In this document: one piece after another, positions 1-9,344 of the stretch
Numbering within the stretch: the stretch's first letter is position 1
Layout: each line of letters begins with the position of its first letter
Assembly (NCBI GenBank): GCA_902561325.1
Contig: CACEOL010000002.1
Span: 159,196-223,195 of the forward strand
Direction of reading: 5' to 3'
DNA length: 64,000 bases
Source of the DNA: an uncultured SAR86 cluster bacterium
Lineage (GTDB): Bacteria > Pseudomonadota > Gammaproteobacteria > Magnimaribacterales > AG-339-G14
Program-made: the position numbers and the translations under genes
The notes under the pieces: model-generated
The model's database searches: none
What the model saw: the letters and a program-made list of their open reading frames with translations, nothing else
What the model was told of the DNA's origin: nothing

Positions 1-342
1 AGAGCGAAAGGATTTCATGGTCCTTATAAAAGCAAACTATTAAAAAATTCAGATTTTAAAAAAATTGATGAGAATAATTTTTTTGAATCAATCCATAAAG
101 TTATTACAAAAGAAAGAAAGGATACACCTTCAATTTTAGATGGTCGTAAAGATGCTTTTATGGAAAAAATCGAATTAATGACTAAGAAAGATACAGATTT
201 TTTTATTCTAGATAGAGAACTATCAAATGAACCGAAAAAGTTTGAACACGAATGGAGTCATGCTTTAACTGAATATCATGAATTTCTTATACTAAATTAT
301 TCAACTAATAATATTTTTTGTCTTTTATTAGCGTATGACTGA
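1..342 (+). CDS. Unknown protein, 3' end only (113 codons visible)
   Basis: The frame is open from base 1 and stops at 340-342, so this is the C-terminal part of a gene that begins before the window. A methionine at 160 is internal and not a convincing start, because coding-like sequence continues upstream of it. The visible protein is rich in Lys, Asp and Phe, has no signal peptide or membrane segment in view, and matches no family I recognise. Its last 8 bases overlap the start of the MFS transporter gene, which suggests co-transcription with it. Confidence 0.6.
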   Translation, partial: RAKGFHGPYKSKLLKNSDFKKIDENNFFESIHKVITKERKDTPSILDGRKDAFMEKIELMTKKDTDFFILDRELSNEPKKFEHEWSHALTEYHEFLILNYSTNNIFCLLLAYD

Positions 343-1573
343 AAAAAAGAAAACTCCAAATTCTATATGGGCTTTATCTGCTGCCTTGGCATGCATTGGG
401 GCAGGACAATCCACAATTTTTATCCTTGTGCCCCAAGAAATACGATTATTGGGATTCAATGAATTTCAAGTTGGATTAATTTTTTCTATTTCAGCATTAG
501 CTTGGATTTTTTTTAGTCCATTTTGGGGTAGATTAAGTGATCGTATTGGAAGAAGTAAAGTTTTTATGCTCGGAATTATTGGCTTTGCCATTTCTTTATT
601 TCTTTTTGCAGCGATTATTAAATTTGCACAACTTTTTCCAATTTCATTCTCTCTACTATTTATATTGCTTATTGGTGCAAGACTTATAAACGGTCTTCTA
701 GGCAGTGCTGTTAGACCATCAGCAGGTGGAAGAATTGCTGATATAACTGATACATCAAATAGAACATCTGGATTTGCAAGATTAGATGCCGGTTGGCAAT
801 TTGGCGTTGTTTTAGGACCAGTTGCGGTTGGATTAATCATGTTGCTTTCTGGAAATAATATATTGATGCCATTTATTTTTTTGAGTTTATTAGGACTATT
901 GATAGGTTTTTTTAATTTTAAGTTACTCAGAAAGGATGATTCTTTATTTTTGAATAATGAGGATATCTCACCTCTAAAGTTTAACGATAGAAGAGTTTTT
1001 CCTTCGTTAATGATTGCGGCTTTTTTAGGAGTATCAAATGCTTGTATTGTTTTTACATCATCATTATTTGTAAATGATGTAATTTTAAAATCAACTGAAG
1101 ATTTATATTTTTTTGTTTCAATAGGTTTTGCAATAGTCGCCTTATCAGGATTGCTTACACAGCTTTTAATTGTTGATAAATATTCATTGAATCCAAAAGG
1201 TTTGGTTTTTATAGGATTATTTCTTATGTCTTTGGTTTTTTATCTTTTGTCTAATGTTAATCAGATATTTTCTTTTTATATAATATTGGCTGTATATGGT
1301 TTTGCAGGTGGACTTGCAAGACCAGCTAATGTTTCTATTCTTTCTTTATCAATAAATAAAAATGAGCAGGGTTCTGCATCAGGCTTGATGGGAAATGTTT
1401 TCCCAATAGGGCACTTGCTTACGCCATTTTCGATTATGCCGTTGTATATGTTAAATCCAAGTTATCCATATTTATTAATTTCTTTTTTGGGGTTATTTCT
1501 TGTCTTATATATGTTCTATAATCACAAGCTATTTTTTAATTTTATAAAAACAGAGGTAAGAGAGGATGTTTAG
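335..1573 (+). CDS. MFS transporter, drug:H+ antiporter-like
   Basis: A 412-residue polytopic inner-membrane protein with about 12 hydrophobic segments, the normal size for the major facilitator superfamily. The loop after the second helix carries a motif-A-like sequence (GRLSDRIGRSK), and the region GARLINGLLGSAVRPSAGG resembles the motif seen in DHA1-type efflux proteins. Proton-driven export of a small molecule is the family expectation, but the substrate cannot be read from the sequence. The gene overlaps the preceding partial gene by 8 nt and the following SDR gene by 8 nt, so the three probably form one transcript. Confidence 0.8.
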   Translation: MTEKKKTPNSIWALSAALACIGAGQSTIFILVPQEIRLLGFNEFQVGLIFSISALAWIFFSPFWGRLSDRIGRSKVFMLGIIGFAISLFLFAAIIKFAQLFPISFSLLFILLIGARLINGLLGSAVRPSAGGRIADITDTSNRTSGFARLDAGWQFGVVLGPVAVGLIMLLSGNNILMPFIFLSLLGLLIGFFNFKLLRKDDSLFLNNEDISPLKFNDRRVFPSLMIAAFLGVSNACIVFTSSLFVNDVILKSTEDLYFFVSIGFAIVALSGLLTQLLIVDKYSLNPKGLVFIGLFLMSLVFYLLSNVNQIFSFYIILAVYGFAGGLARPANVSILSLSINKNEQGSASGLMGNVFPIGHLLTPFSIMPLYMLNPSYPYLLISFLGLFLVLYMFYNHKLFFNFIKTEVREDV

Positions 1574-2459
1574 TAAAGACGCATTGAAAGAGCAAAGAAT
1601 TCTTGTAACTGGAGGAGGCTCTGGATTAGGAAAAGAAATGTCCAGACATTTTTTAAAACATGGATCAGAAGTAGTTATTTGCGGAAGGAGAGAATCGGTT
1701 TTAGAAGACACAGTAAAAGAATTAACGGATGAAACGGGCGGAAATATTTCTTGTTTTGCTTTAGACATTAGAGATTCTTTGGCAATTGAATCTTCAATAG
1801 AGGAATTATTTGCTGAAAAACCTATAACAGGTTTAATCAATAACGCAGCCGGAAACTTTATCAGCAGAACAAAGGATTTATCGCCAAATGGATTTAATGC
1901 AATTGCAAGTATCGTTTTTCACGGTACTTTCTACATAACAAATGCAATTGGTAAAAGGTGGATTGAAAATAAACAAAAGGGAAGTATTGTGTCAATCCTT
2001 GCTACTTGGGTTTGGACTGGATCTCCCTATGTGATTCCATCGGCAATGTCTAAGTCGGGTATCAATGCAATGACTAAATCTTTAGCAGTTGAATGGGGTC
2101 AATATGGAATTAGATTAAATGCAATAGCGCCAGGTCCTTTTCCTACAGAAGGAGCTTGGTCAAGGTTAATGCCCCAAACCGGAGACAGTAAAAAAGACGA
2201 AAAAGTAACTGGACAATATATGAATATCCCATTGCAAAGAGCTGGGGAAATGGAAGAGCTTGGAAATCTTGCTACATTTTTAATGGCAGATGGCTGTGAG
2301 TATCTTACTGGACAAACCATAGCAATTGATGGGGCGCAATATTTATCTTCTTCAGGGACTTTTGCTAACCTAAATAGCCTTTCCGATGAAGATTGGGATA
2401 ACATAAGAAATACAATTAAAAAATCTAATGAAAAGGATAAAAAACAAAGATCAGTTTAA
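1566..2459 (+). CDS. SDR oxidoreductase, 2,4-dienoyl-CoA reductase-like
   Basis: A 297-residue Rossmann-fold short-chain dehydrogenase. The cofactor motif TGGGSGLG is at residues 15-22, NNAAG is near 92-96 and the catalytic-type Lys is K163. There is Ser, not Tyr, four residues before K163, as in the mitochondrial/peroxisomal 2,4-dienoyl-CoA reductases, and the C-terminal part (PGPFPTEGAWSRL, then the SDEDWDNI region) also follows that family. The expected role is NADPH-dependent reduction of 2,4-dienoyl-CoA intermediates from unsaturated fatty acids. At the position of the family's catalytic Tyr (TIY in human DECR1) I read Trp148, so activity or specificity may differ. A fatty aldehyde/acyl function fits the ALDH gene 17 nt downstream. 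Confidence 0.75.
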   Translation: MFSKDALKEQRILVTGGGSGLGKEMSRHFLKHGSEVVICGRRESVLEDTVKELTDETGGNISCFALDIRDSLAIESSIEELFAEKPITGLINNAAGNFISRTKDLSPNGFNAIASIVFHGTFYITNAIGKRWIENKQKGSIVSILATWVWTGSPYVIPSAMSKSGINAMTKSLAVEWGQYGIRLNAIAPGPFPTEGAWSRLMPQTGDSKKDEKVTGQYMNIPLQRAGEMEELGNLATFLMADGCEYLTGQTIAIDGAQYLSSSGTFANLNSLSDEDWDNIRNTIKKSNEKDKKQRSV

Positions 2460-2476
2460 TTAAAAGGGAGAATATT

Positions 2477-3928
2477 ATGAGTACAGAAACATTACAAGAA
2501 ATGGAAAGCGTCCTAAAGCTGCAAAAAAAGCTTCATATTGAAGAAGGTCCTGCGAGCATAGAGCTTAGAAAAGATAGATTGAATCGTTGTATCAAGATGA
2601 TTAAAGAATACAGTGATGAAATAATTGATGCTCTACAAAAAGATTTTGGAAACAGAGATCCAAAATCAAGTTTTTTAACTGAAATTGCTACAACTATTGG
2701 TGTTTTAGAACACGCTATAAAAAATGTAGATAAGTGGACAAAAGATGAAAAAAGACCCTCAAACGTAGATAGACCTTTTTTTATTAGAATGTTGATGGGA
2801 TTATTAGGATCAAAATCTTATATTAAGTATCAGCCCCTTGGCACAGTTGGTGTTATTAGCCCATGGAATTTTCCAGTTAATTTGATTTTAGCTCCTTTAG
2901 GAGGAATTTTTGCTGCTGGTAATAGAGCAATGATTAAGCCTTCTGAATTAACTCCGGCAACAAGTGAAGTTACCAAAAAAATGTTCGAAGCTTATTTTGA
3001 TAAGTCTGAAGCAGCAGTCTTTACTGGAGATGCTGAAGTGGGAGCTGCATTTAGCGCTCTTCCATTTGACCACCTTCTATTCACAGGTGGAACACAAATT
3101 GGCAAAAAAGTTATGAAAGCTGCTTCGGATAACTTAGTTCCAGTAACTTTAGAATTAGGTGGAAAATCTCCAGTAATAGTTGATGAAGATGCAAATTTGT
3201 CAGAAGTTGCAAAAAAAGTGATGCGAGGAAAAACCATGAATGCTGGGCAAATTTGTCTAGCTCCTGATTATTTAATGCTTCCTAAAGGTAAAAGTGAAGA
3301 GTTCGCAAAAGCTTCAAATGAAGCTGTTACTGAGATGTTTGCAGATCTTAAATATAACGAAGACTATACTTCTGTAATTAACGAGAGACATTACGAAAGA
3401 ATCAATGAACTTGTTTCAGATGCTAAAGATAAAGGCGCAGAAGTCATTCAAATAAACCCTGCAGATGAAGACTTTGAACAACAAGAATTGCATAAAATTC
3501 CTCCAACATTGGTTTTAAATCCAACTGATGAAATGAAAATTATGCAAGAAGAGATATTCGGACCAGTATTGCCTGTCAAAGAATATGAAGACTTCGATGA
3601 AACTGTTAATTATGTTAACTCTAAAGATAGACCTTTAGGACTTTACCTTTTTAGCAAAGATAAAAATAAGGAGAAGAAAGTTCTTGATAATACTACATCT
3701 GGCGGAGTCACTTTAAACGATGTTATTTGGCATATTGGTCAAGAAGAACTTCCTTTTGGAGGAGTAGGGCCAAGCGGTACAGGTTCTTATCACGGACACG
3801 ATGGGTTTAAAGAATTTAGTCATGCTAAAGCAGTCTACAAACAATTTTCAGCAGATCTTATGGCTCAAATGATGCCTCCTTACAAAGGTAAAATGTTTGA
3901 AACCATGAAAAATCAAATTAAAAAATAG
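2477..3928 (+). CDS. Coniferyl-type aldehyde dehydrogenase
   Basis: A 483-residue NAD(P)-dependent aldehyde dehydrogenase. The general base is E226 in LELGGKSP and the nucleophile is C260 in NAGQICLAPDY. The LAPDY variant after the cysteine is characteristic of the coniferyl aldehyde dehydrogenase (CalB) branch, which also includes enzymes for aliphatic and fatty aldehydes. It oxidises aldehydes to acids in the cytosol; the true substrate is open. A clear ribosome site (aagggag) precedes the ATG. The gene lies 17 nt after the dienoyl-CoA-reductase-like gene and 16 nt before the Lol permease gene, so it may be read together with either. Confidence 0.85.
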   Translation: MSTETLQEMESVLKLQKKLHIEEGPASIELRKDRLNRCIKMIKEYSDEIIDALQKDFGNRDPKSSFLTEIATTIGVLEHAIKNVDKWTKDEKRPSNVDRPFFIRMLMGLLGSKSYIKYQPLGTVGVISPWNFPVNLILAPLGGIFAAGNRAMIKPSELTPATSEVTKKMFEAYFDKSEAAVFTGDAEVGAAFSALPFDHLLFTGGTQIGKKVMKAASDNLVPVTLELGGKSPVIVDEDANLSEVAKKVMRGKTMNAGQICLAPDYLMLPKGKSEEFAKASNEAVTEMFADLKYNEDYTSVINERHYERINELVSDAKDKGAEVIQINPADEDFEQQELHKIPPTLVLNPTDEMKIMQEEIFGPVLPVKEYEDFDETVNYVNSKDRPLGLYLFSKDKNKEKKVLDNTTSGGVTLNDVIWHIGQEELPFGGVGPSGTGSYHGHDGFKEFSHAKAVYKQFSADLMAQMMPPYKGKMFETMKNQIKK

Positions 3929-3944
3929 TTTTGAAACCTAAAAA

Positions 3945-5192
3945 ATGTCTCAAAACTATACGCCTTTTTATATAGCTTTGAGATATTTGAAAGGAAGAAA
4001 GTCAGGCTTTCTTTCTTTCATCTCTGCACTTGCTTTTATTTCTACTTCACTTGGTGTTGCAGTATTAATTATTGTTTCATCGGTTATGAATGGCTTTGAA
4101 AAAGAACTGAAGGATAGAGTTTTAAATGTTATTCCGCATGCTTCAATTTATGGCTTAAACCCAATAAATGATTGGGAGAATATTGAATTAAATTTAAATA
4201 ATGACATCAATATAAAAGGTATTTCTCCTTACATTGAAACCGAAGCTCTTATCAAAAGTAAATCAGCTGTCGCGGGAGTATTGGTGAATGGTGTTGTAGC
4301 TTCTAAAGATAAATCGGTTTCTGTCATTCACGAATTTATGCAGGCGGGTAACTTTGAAAATATCCAAGATGAAAACAATATTGTTTTAGGTAGGTTGCTT
4401 GCAAGAAAATTGAATGTTGATTTAGGAGATAAAATATCTTTAATGCTTCCTGATTCCAATTCCTCTTTTGCAGGATATTTTCCTAGATCTAAAGTTTTTA
4501 ATGTATCAGGAATATTTAATATAGGATCTAAAGATATCGACGAAGCTCTAGCTTATATTTCTCTTAAAAATGCTTCCATCCTTACTGGTTTAAGTAATCA
4601 AATACATGGTTTTCGATTAAAGTTTGATGATTTATTCGAAGCTCCTTATTTAGTTTGGCAGTCATTAATTTTTGCAGAAAAAAATTCTAGCGTCTTACTT
4701 AATGCTGAAGATTGGTCTTATACATATGGACCTTTATTTGAAGCAATCATGCTGGAAAAAAGTTTAGTGTTTTTATTATTAACTTTAATAATTGTCGTTG
4801 CAGCTTTCAATATAGTTTCTATGCTTATGACAATGATTAATGAAAAAAGAGGAGCAATTGCCATTCTACAGACTATGGGAATGGGGAATACAGAAATATT
4901 TAAAATATTTTTATATTTAGGCGCTCTGATTGCCTGCATTGGCACATTTTTAGGTTTGATATTTGGATTAAGTATTACTTTTCTAATTGGTTCATCAATG
5001 TTTGAAACTCAGCTCACTTCATTGATGGAATACTTTGGCGCCTATTTTATATCCTACTTTCCATACGATATCCGTTTGGATACTGTTCTGATAATCATAG
5101 CGGCAAGTTTACTAATCACAATACTTTCAGTAATTTTTCCAGCTAGAACGGCGAGTAAGCTTCATCCAATTGAGATTTTAAGAAATGAATAA
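3945..5192 (+). CDS. Lipoprotein-releasing ABC permease, LolC/LolE family
   Basis: A 415-residue permease of the LolCDE lipoprotein-release system. One N-terminal transmembrane helix (about residues 25-48) is followed by a large periplasmic domain and three C-terminal helices, with the MacB/FtsX-type core (LTLIIVVAAFNIVSML and the ARTASKLHPIEILRNE tail). It extracts mature outer-membrane lipoproteins from the inner membrane and passes them to LolA. The ATG is preceded by little ribosome-site sequence. It overlaps lolD by 8 nt. Only one permease gene is present here, which resembles the LolDF arrangement, so I do not assign LolC or LolE. Confidence 0.88.
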   Translation: MSQNYTPFYIALRYLKGRKSGFLSFISALAFISTSLGVAVLIIVSSVMNGFEKELKDRVLNVIPHASIYGLNPINDWENIELNLNNDINIKGISPYIETEALIKSKSAVAGVLVNGVVASKDKSVSVIHEFMQAGNFENIQDENNIVLGRLLARKLNVDLGDKISLMLPDSNSSFAGYFPRSKVFNVSGIFNIGSKDIDEALAYISLKNASILTGLSNQIHGFRLKFDDLFEAPYLVWQSLIFAEKNSSVLLNAEDWSYTYGPLFEAIMLEKSLVFLLLTLIIVVAAFNIVSMLMTMINEKRGAIAILQTMGMGNTEIFKIFLYLGALIACIGTFLGLIFGLSITFLIGSSMFETQLTSLMEYFGAYFISYFPYDIRLDTVLIIIAASLLITILSVIFPARTASKLHPIEILRNE

Positions 5193-5853
5193 TTTATTGG
5201 AAGCAAGAAATTTATCTAAATTTTACAAAGAGGGCGATGAAGAAATTAAAGCAGTAAATAATATAGACTTTGTAATTAAAGAAAATGAAAAAATAGTCAT
5301 TTATGGTAGATCCGGATCTGGAAAATCTACACTATTAAATTTATTGAGTGGATTGGATACATATTCTCATGGAGAAATTTCATACAAAAATTATAAGTAT
5401 GACAACCAGCATAAAAAGATAACTCAATTGAGAAAAGAGAGTATGGGTTTTGTCTATCAGTTTCATTATTTGCTTAAAGAATTTACTTCTGTTGAAAATG
5501 TAGCTCTAGGTTCGATGATCTTAGGAGAAAATAAAAAAAAATCTTTAAAAAAAGCTTCTGATATTTTAGATAAATTTGGCATGTCTGAACGATTGCATCA
5601 TTTTCCTAATCAGCTTTCAGGAGGAGAAAAACAAAGAGTTGCAATGGCAAGGGCATTAATCAACAAACCTAATCTAATCTTTTTGGACGAGCCAACAGGA
5701 AATTTAGATAAAGATACATCCAAAGAAGTAATAAGTTATTTAGATGATTTAGCTGACGAGTTTAAATCTTCAATTATTGTTGCTACTCATGATCCTGAAT
5801 TTAGAAATTTTAGCGATAAAATTCTTACCATGGATTCAGGCGTTTTCGTTTAA
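5185..5853 (+). CDS. lolD: Lipoprotein-release ABC ATPase LolD
   Basis: A 222-residue ATP-binding subunit. It has Walker A GRSGSGKST, the Q-loop region FVYQFHYLLKEFT, ABC signature LSGGEKQR and Walker B LIFLDEPTGNLD. This length, with HYLLKEFTSVENV after the Q-loop, is typical of LolD rather than of larger ABC ATPases. It powers lipoprotein release by the permease encoded just upstream (8-nt overlap) on the cytoplasmic face of the inner membrane. The next gene starts 12 nt after its stop. Confidence 0.92.
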   Translation: MNNLLEARNLSKFYKEGDEEIKAVNNIDFVIKENEKIVIYGRSGSGKSTLLNLLSGLDTYSHGEISYKNYKYDNQHKKITQLRKESMGFVYQFHYLLKEFTSVENVALGSMILGENKKKSLKKASDILDKFGMSERLHHFPNQLSGGEKQRVAMARALINKPNLIFLDEPTGNLDKDTSKEVISYLDDLADEFKSSIIVATHDPEFRNFSDKILTMDSGVFV

Positions 5854-5865
5854 AATAAGCTTTCA

Positions 5866-8634
5866 ATGAAAATGAGCCCCTATTCAAGGATAATATCTTA
5901 TGTCCTTCCAAATTTAGGATTCTTTCTTTTAAGTTCTCTGGGTTATTTTCTTTTTGCCATATCTCAAGTTGGGATTGCAGATTGGTTTAGACAAATTGTT
6001 GATTACATTTCTCAACCAGATTTATCTTTAAACCTTTATTTGCCAGTTCTTTTATTGATTTTGGCACTTGGTAGAGGAATTGGTTATTTCATTGGAAATT
6101 TTTTTATGGCAGTCGTCTCAACCAGGTTAGTTTTTGATTTAAGAAAAGACTTATTTAAGTCTTTAATTTATCTTCCTTCTAGTTTTTATGATTCTAATAA
6201 TAGCGGTCATCTTCTTTCAAGAATTACCTTTAATGTTTCACAAATCAATGAAGCAGGAACAGCTGCAATAACAATTTTGGTAAGAGAAGGACTTATTGTT
6301 TTTGGTTTATTAGGCTATTTAATTTACCTAAATTGGCAATTAACAGCTTTATTATTTCTAGCATCGCCTTTTATTCTTTTGGTCGTCTCCATTGCAGGAA
6401 AAAGAATGAAAAGAGTTAGTACAAGAATTCAAAACTCAATGGGAGATGTAACTCAAGTAAGCTCTGAATCAATTAATGCTAACAAAGAAGTTAAAATTTT
6501 TGGCCAGCAAAAGAGTGAGATTGATAAATTTAACTCTGTAAATTTAAATAATCGAATCCAAAATTTAAAACTGGAAACAACTAATTCTCTTCAGTCTCCA
6601 ATTATTCAAATTTTCTTAGCTATAGCTTTGGCAATTATTACATGGGTTGCATTGGATTCTTCTTTTTTTGAAAGAATGTCTCCAGGTACGTTTATTGCTT
6701 TTTTTGGTGCTGCTGCAATGCTGCCAAGACCAATCAGACAACTATCGATGACAAATTCAATGATTCAAAAAGGTCTTGCTGCTGCAGAAGTTATTTTTAA
6801 TCAAATGGATTTAAAATCCGAGATAGATGAAGGTACAAAAGAAATATCTGACATCAAAGGAAATATTTCTTTTGAAAATGTAAATTTTTCGTATAACGAA
6901 AACGAAAAAATTCTTGAGGACGTATCTTTTTCTATTTCAAAAGGCAATACTCTAGCAATTGTCGGTCAATCCGGTTCTGGAAAAAGCACAATAGTAAATC
7001 TAATACCAAGATTTTATGAAATCTTAGAAGGAAGAATTGAAATAGATAGCCATAACATAAAAGAAATAAAACTTGATGAGCTTAGAAGCTTCATTTCAAT
7101 AGTTAGCCAAAATACAGTTTTATTTAATGACTCTATTAAAAATAATATTAGTTATGCCATGCCCATGGCATCTGATGAAGACATTTTTGAGGCAGCAAAA
7201 AACGCAAATGCTCATGAGTTTATTGAGAGCCTTCCAAATGGATATGAAACAATAGTGGGTGATGATGGGACCTTGCTCTCGGGAGGTCAAAAACAAAGGA
7301 TTGCAATTGCTAGGGCATTATTAAAGGATGCACCAATAATAATTTTAGATGAAGCAACTTCAGCATTGGATTCAGAATCAGAAAATCAAATCCAACAGGC
7401 AATAGATAACTTGAAAATTGGCAAGACAACTATTGTTATTGCTCACAGGCTTTCAACCGTGGAGAATGCTGAAAAAATTATTGTTTTAAAAGACGGCAAA
7501 ATTGTAGAAAGTGGTACGCATGAAGATTTAATGAGTCTTGAAAAGGCATACTTTGAACTTTATAAGAATCAATTTAAAGATGATGCCGAACCCCTCAAGA
7601 AAAAGCTTCCAACTCTAAAATCTCAATTCGCTTTAACGGAGCATAAAACTAGCAACTTTATTGAAGAAGCTTGGTATGAAAATAAAAATTGGATAAAAAT
7701 ACTTATTCCGTTTTCTTGGATTTATAGATTTTTATTTAAATTATTTCGAAAAAGAGACCTAGCTTCTGCATGGAAGCCTGAATTTAAGACAATAGTTATT
7801 GGCAATCTAACAGTTGGAGGTACAGGAAAAACCCCACTAGTTATTTGGCTTGCTAATGAGCTCAAAAAAGAAGGTTTTCATCCAGGAATTGTATCAAGAG
7901 GATACAAGAGTGCGGCTAACAAAAACCCTATATTGATATCACAGTCTTCCAATCCTAGTGAAGTTGGAGATGAACCATTAATTATTTTTAACAATACTAA
8001 TTGTCCAGTAGTAGTAGGAACAAATAGAGTAAAAGCTGCAAAATTTTTAATACAAAACAGACACTGCAATGTTTTGATAAGCGATGATGGGCTTCAACAT
8101 TTTAAACTGGGAAGAGATATAGAAATTGCCATGATTGATGGGATGAGGAAATTTGGCAATAATCTTTTACTTCCTGCTGGACCCTTAAGAGAACCTATTA
8201 AAAAATTAGATCAGGTAGATTTCGTTATCAATACAAATACTTTTTATTCAAAGGATGCCGAATCTAGAGATAATAATTTTTTGATGACTTACAAACCTAT
8301 ATCTTGGGTTAACTTATTTACACAAGAATCAATTGATGTAAACGATTGGAGCAAGGAAAGAATCGTTTATGGGATAGCAGGTATTGGAAATCCTAGTAGT
8401 TTCTTTTCTCTTTTAAGAAGTCTTGATTTTCAAGTAGTTGAAAAAGTTTTTCCGGATCATCATGAATTCATTGATACAGATTTCTTTGAGATGAATGATT
8501 TGCCTATCGTAATGACAGAAAAAGATGCAATAAAGTGTAAGTTTTTAAAAAATCCTAATTGTTGGTATTTAAAAATTGAACCCATCATCAATGAAGATTT
8601 TAAAACTGATTTATTTAAAAAAATAATAAATTGA
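5866..8634 (+). CDS. MsbA-LpxK fusion: lipid A flippase plus tetraacyldisaccharide 4'-kinase
   Basis: One uninterrupted 922-codon frame encodes two normally separate proteins. Residues 1 to about 572 are an MsbA-type ABC exporter: membrane domain, Walker A at 366-374 (VGQSGSGKS), signature LSGGQ at about 471-475 and Walker B at 491-496 (IIILDE). A Lys/Asp-rich linker of about 25 residues leads to LpxK, starting near residue 597 with its membrane-associated helix, then P-loop NLTVGGTGKTP at 647-657. There is no stop, and I find no methionine codon or plausible restart in the linker. LpxK phosphorylates the lipid A precursor and MsbA flips core-lipid A, so the fusion joins consecutive inner-membrane steps. 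The stop overlaps the kdsB start. Confidence 0.88.
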   Translation: MKMSPYSRIISYVLPNLGFFLLSSLGYFLFAISQVGIADWFRQIVDYISQPDLSLNLYLPVLLLILALGRGIGYFIGNFFMAVVSTRLVFDLRKDLFKSLIYLPSSFYDSNNSGHLLSRITFNVSQINEAGTAAITILVREGLIVFGLLGYLIYLNWQLTALLFLASPFILLVVSIAGKRMKRVSTRIQNSMGDVTQVSSESINANKEVKIFGQQKSEIDKFNSVNLNNRIQNLKLETTNSLQSPIIQIFLAIALAIITWVALDSSFFERMSPGTFIAFFGAAAMLPRPIRQLSMTNSMIQKGLAAAEVIFNQMDLKSEIDEGTKEISDIKGNISFENVNFSYNENEKILEDVSFSISKGNTLAIVGQSGSGKSTIVNLIPRFYEILEGRIEIDSHNIKEIKLDELRSFISIVSQNTVLFNDSIKNNISYAMPMASDEDIFEAAKNANAHEFIESLPNGYETIVGDDGTLLSGGQKQRIAIARALLKDAPIIILDEATSALDSESENQIQQAIDNLKIGKTTIVIAHRLSTVENAEKIIVLKDGKIVESGTHEDLMSLEKAYFELYKNQFKDDAEPLKKKLPTLKSQFALTEHKTSNFIEEAWYENKNWIKILIPFSWIYRFLFKLFRKRDLASAWKPEFKTIVIGNLTVGGTGKTPLVIWLANELKKEGFHPGIVSRGYKSAANKNPILISQSSNPSEVGDEPLIIFNNTNCPVVVGTNRVKAAKFLIQNRHCNVLISDDGLQHFKLGRDIEIAMIDGMRKFGNNLLLPAGPLREPIKKLDQVDFVINTNTFYSKDAESRDNNFLMTYKPISWVNLFTQESIDVNDWSKERIVYGIAGIGNPSSFFSLLRSLDFQVVEKVFPDHHEFIDTDFFEMNDLPIVMTEKDAIKCKFLKNPNCWYLKIEPIINEDFKTDLFKKIIN

Positions 8635-9344
8635 AAAAAATCGTCGTAATTCCTGCAAGAATACAATCCGAAAGATTGCCTGAGAAGCCCTTGAGGTTAA
8701 TTTTGAATAAGCCGATGATTAAATGGACTTTTGAAGCGGGATTAAAAACATCGGCAGATAAAATTTATGTAGCAACAGACTCAAAGAAAATTTATAACTT
8801 ATTTTCAAAAGATAATGTAGTTATGACCTCTTCAAGTCATCATTCTGGTACAGATAGGGTGAATGAGGCTGTTTCAAAAATTGATTTACGTGATCATGAT
8901 GTAATCATTAATGTTCAGGGTGATGAACCTTTTATCAATCCAAAAGATATAAACAATCTTTTTGATTTAGTTTCTAAAGAAGAAATAACAATGGCAACTC
9001 TTTACAGTGACCTAAAGTCTTTAGATGAATTAGAAGATTCAAATAAGGTAAAAATATTGGTTAATGATGGAATTGCATCAAACTTTTTTAGAGAAACATC
9101 CCTGGAGGATAATATATTCATTCATCAGGGAATTTATGCATTTAAATATAAGACTTTGAAAAGTTTTGTATCTTGGAGGCCAAGCGATAATGAAAAGAAA
9201 TATAAACTAGAACAGTTTAGAGCCCTAGATAATGGAATAACTATAAATGCAATCAAATCGGTATCTAAAATTCATTTGGGCGTAGACACAGAGGAAGATC
9301 TAAAAAAAGCTAATGAAATTGCAAAAGAAGATAGTTACAAATAA
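8631..9344 (+). CDS. kdsB: 3-deoxy-manno-octulosonate cytidylyltransferase (KdsB)
   Basis: A 237-residue cytosolic enzyme that activates Kdo as CMP-Kdo for LPS inner-core synthesis. The N-terminal nucleotide-binding segment PARIQSERLPEKPL and the VQGDEPFI motif are diagnostic. The start is TTG at 8631, sharing a TTGA junction with the stop of the MsbA-LpxK gene. No ATG fits, because the family's first strand begins right after this codon. The last 32 nt overlap the murB start. The placement next to lpxK is conserved in many gammaproteobacteria, usually with a small ycaR gene between, which is missing here. Confidence 0.92.
   Translation: MKKIVVIPARIQSERLPEKPLRLILNKPMIKWTFEAGLKTSADKIYVATDSKKIYNLFSKDNVVMTSSSHHSGTDRVNEAVSKIDLRDHDVIINVQGDEPFINPKDINNLFDLVSKEEITMATLYSDLKSLDELEDSNKVKILVNDGIASNFFRETSLEDNIFIHQGIYAFKYKTLKSFVSWRPSDNEKKYKLEQFRALDNGITINAIKSVSKIHLGVDTEEDLKKANEIAKEDSYK

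Noticed and set aside
466..840. 124-codon open frame on the minus strand
   Set aside because: It lies fully inside the MFS transporter gene, has no recognisable domain and looks like an antisense shadow.
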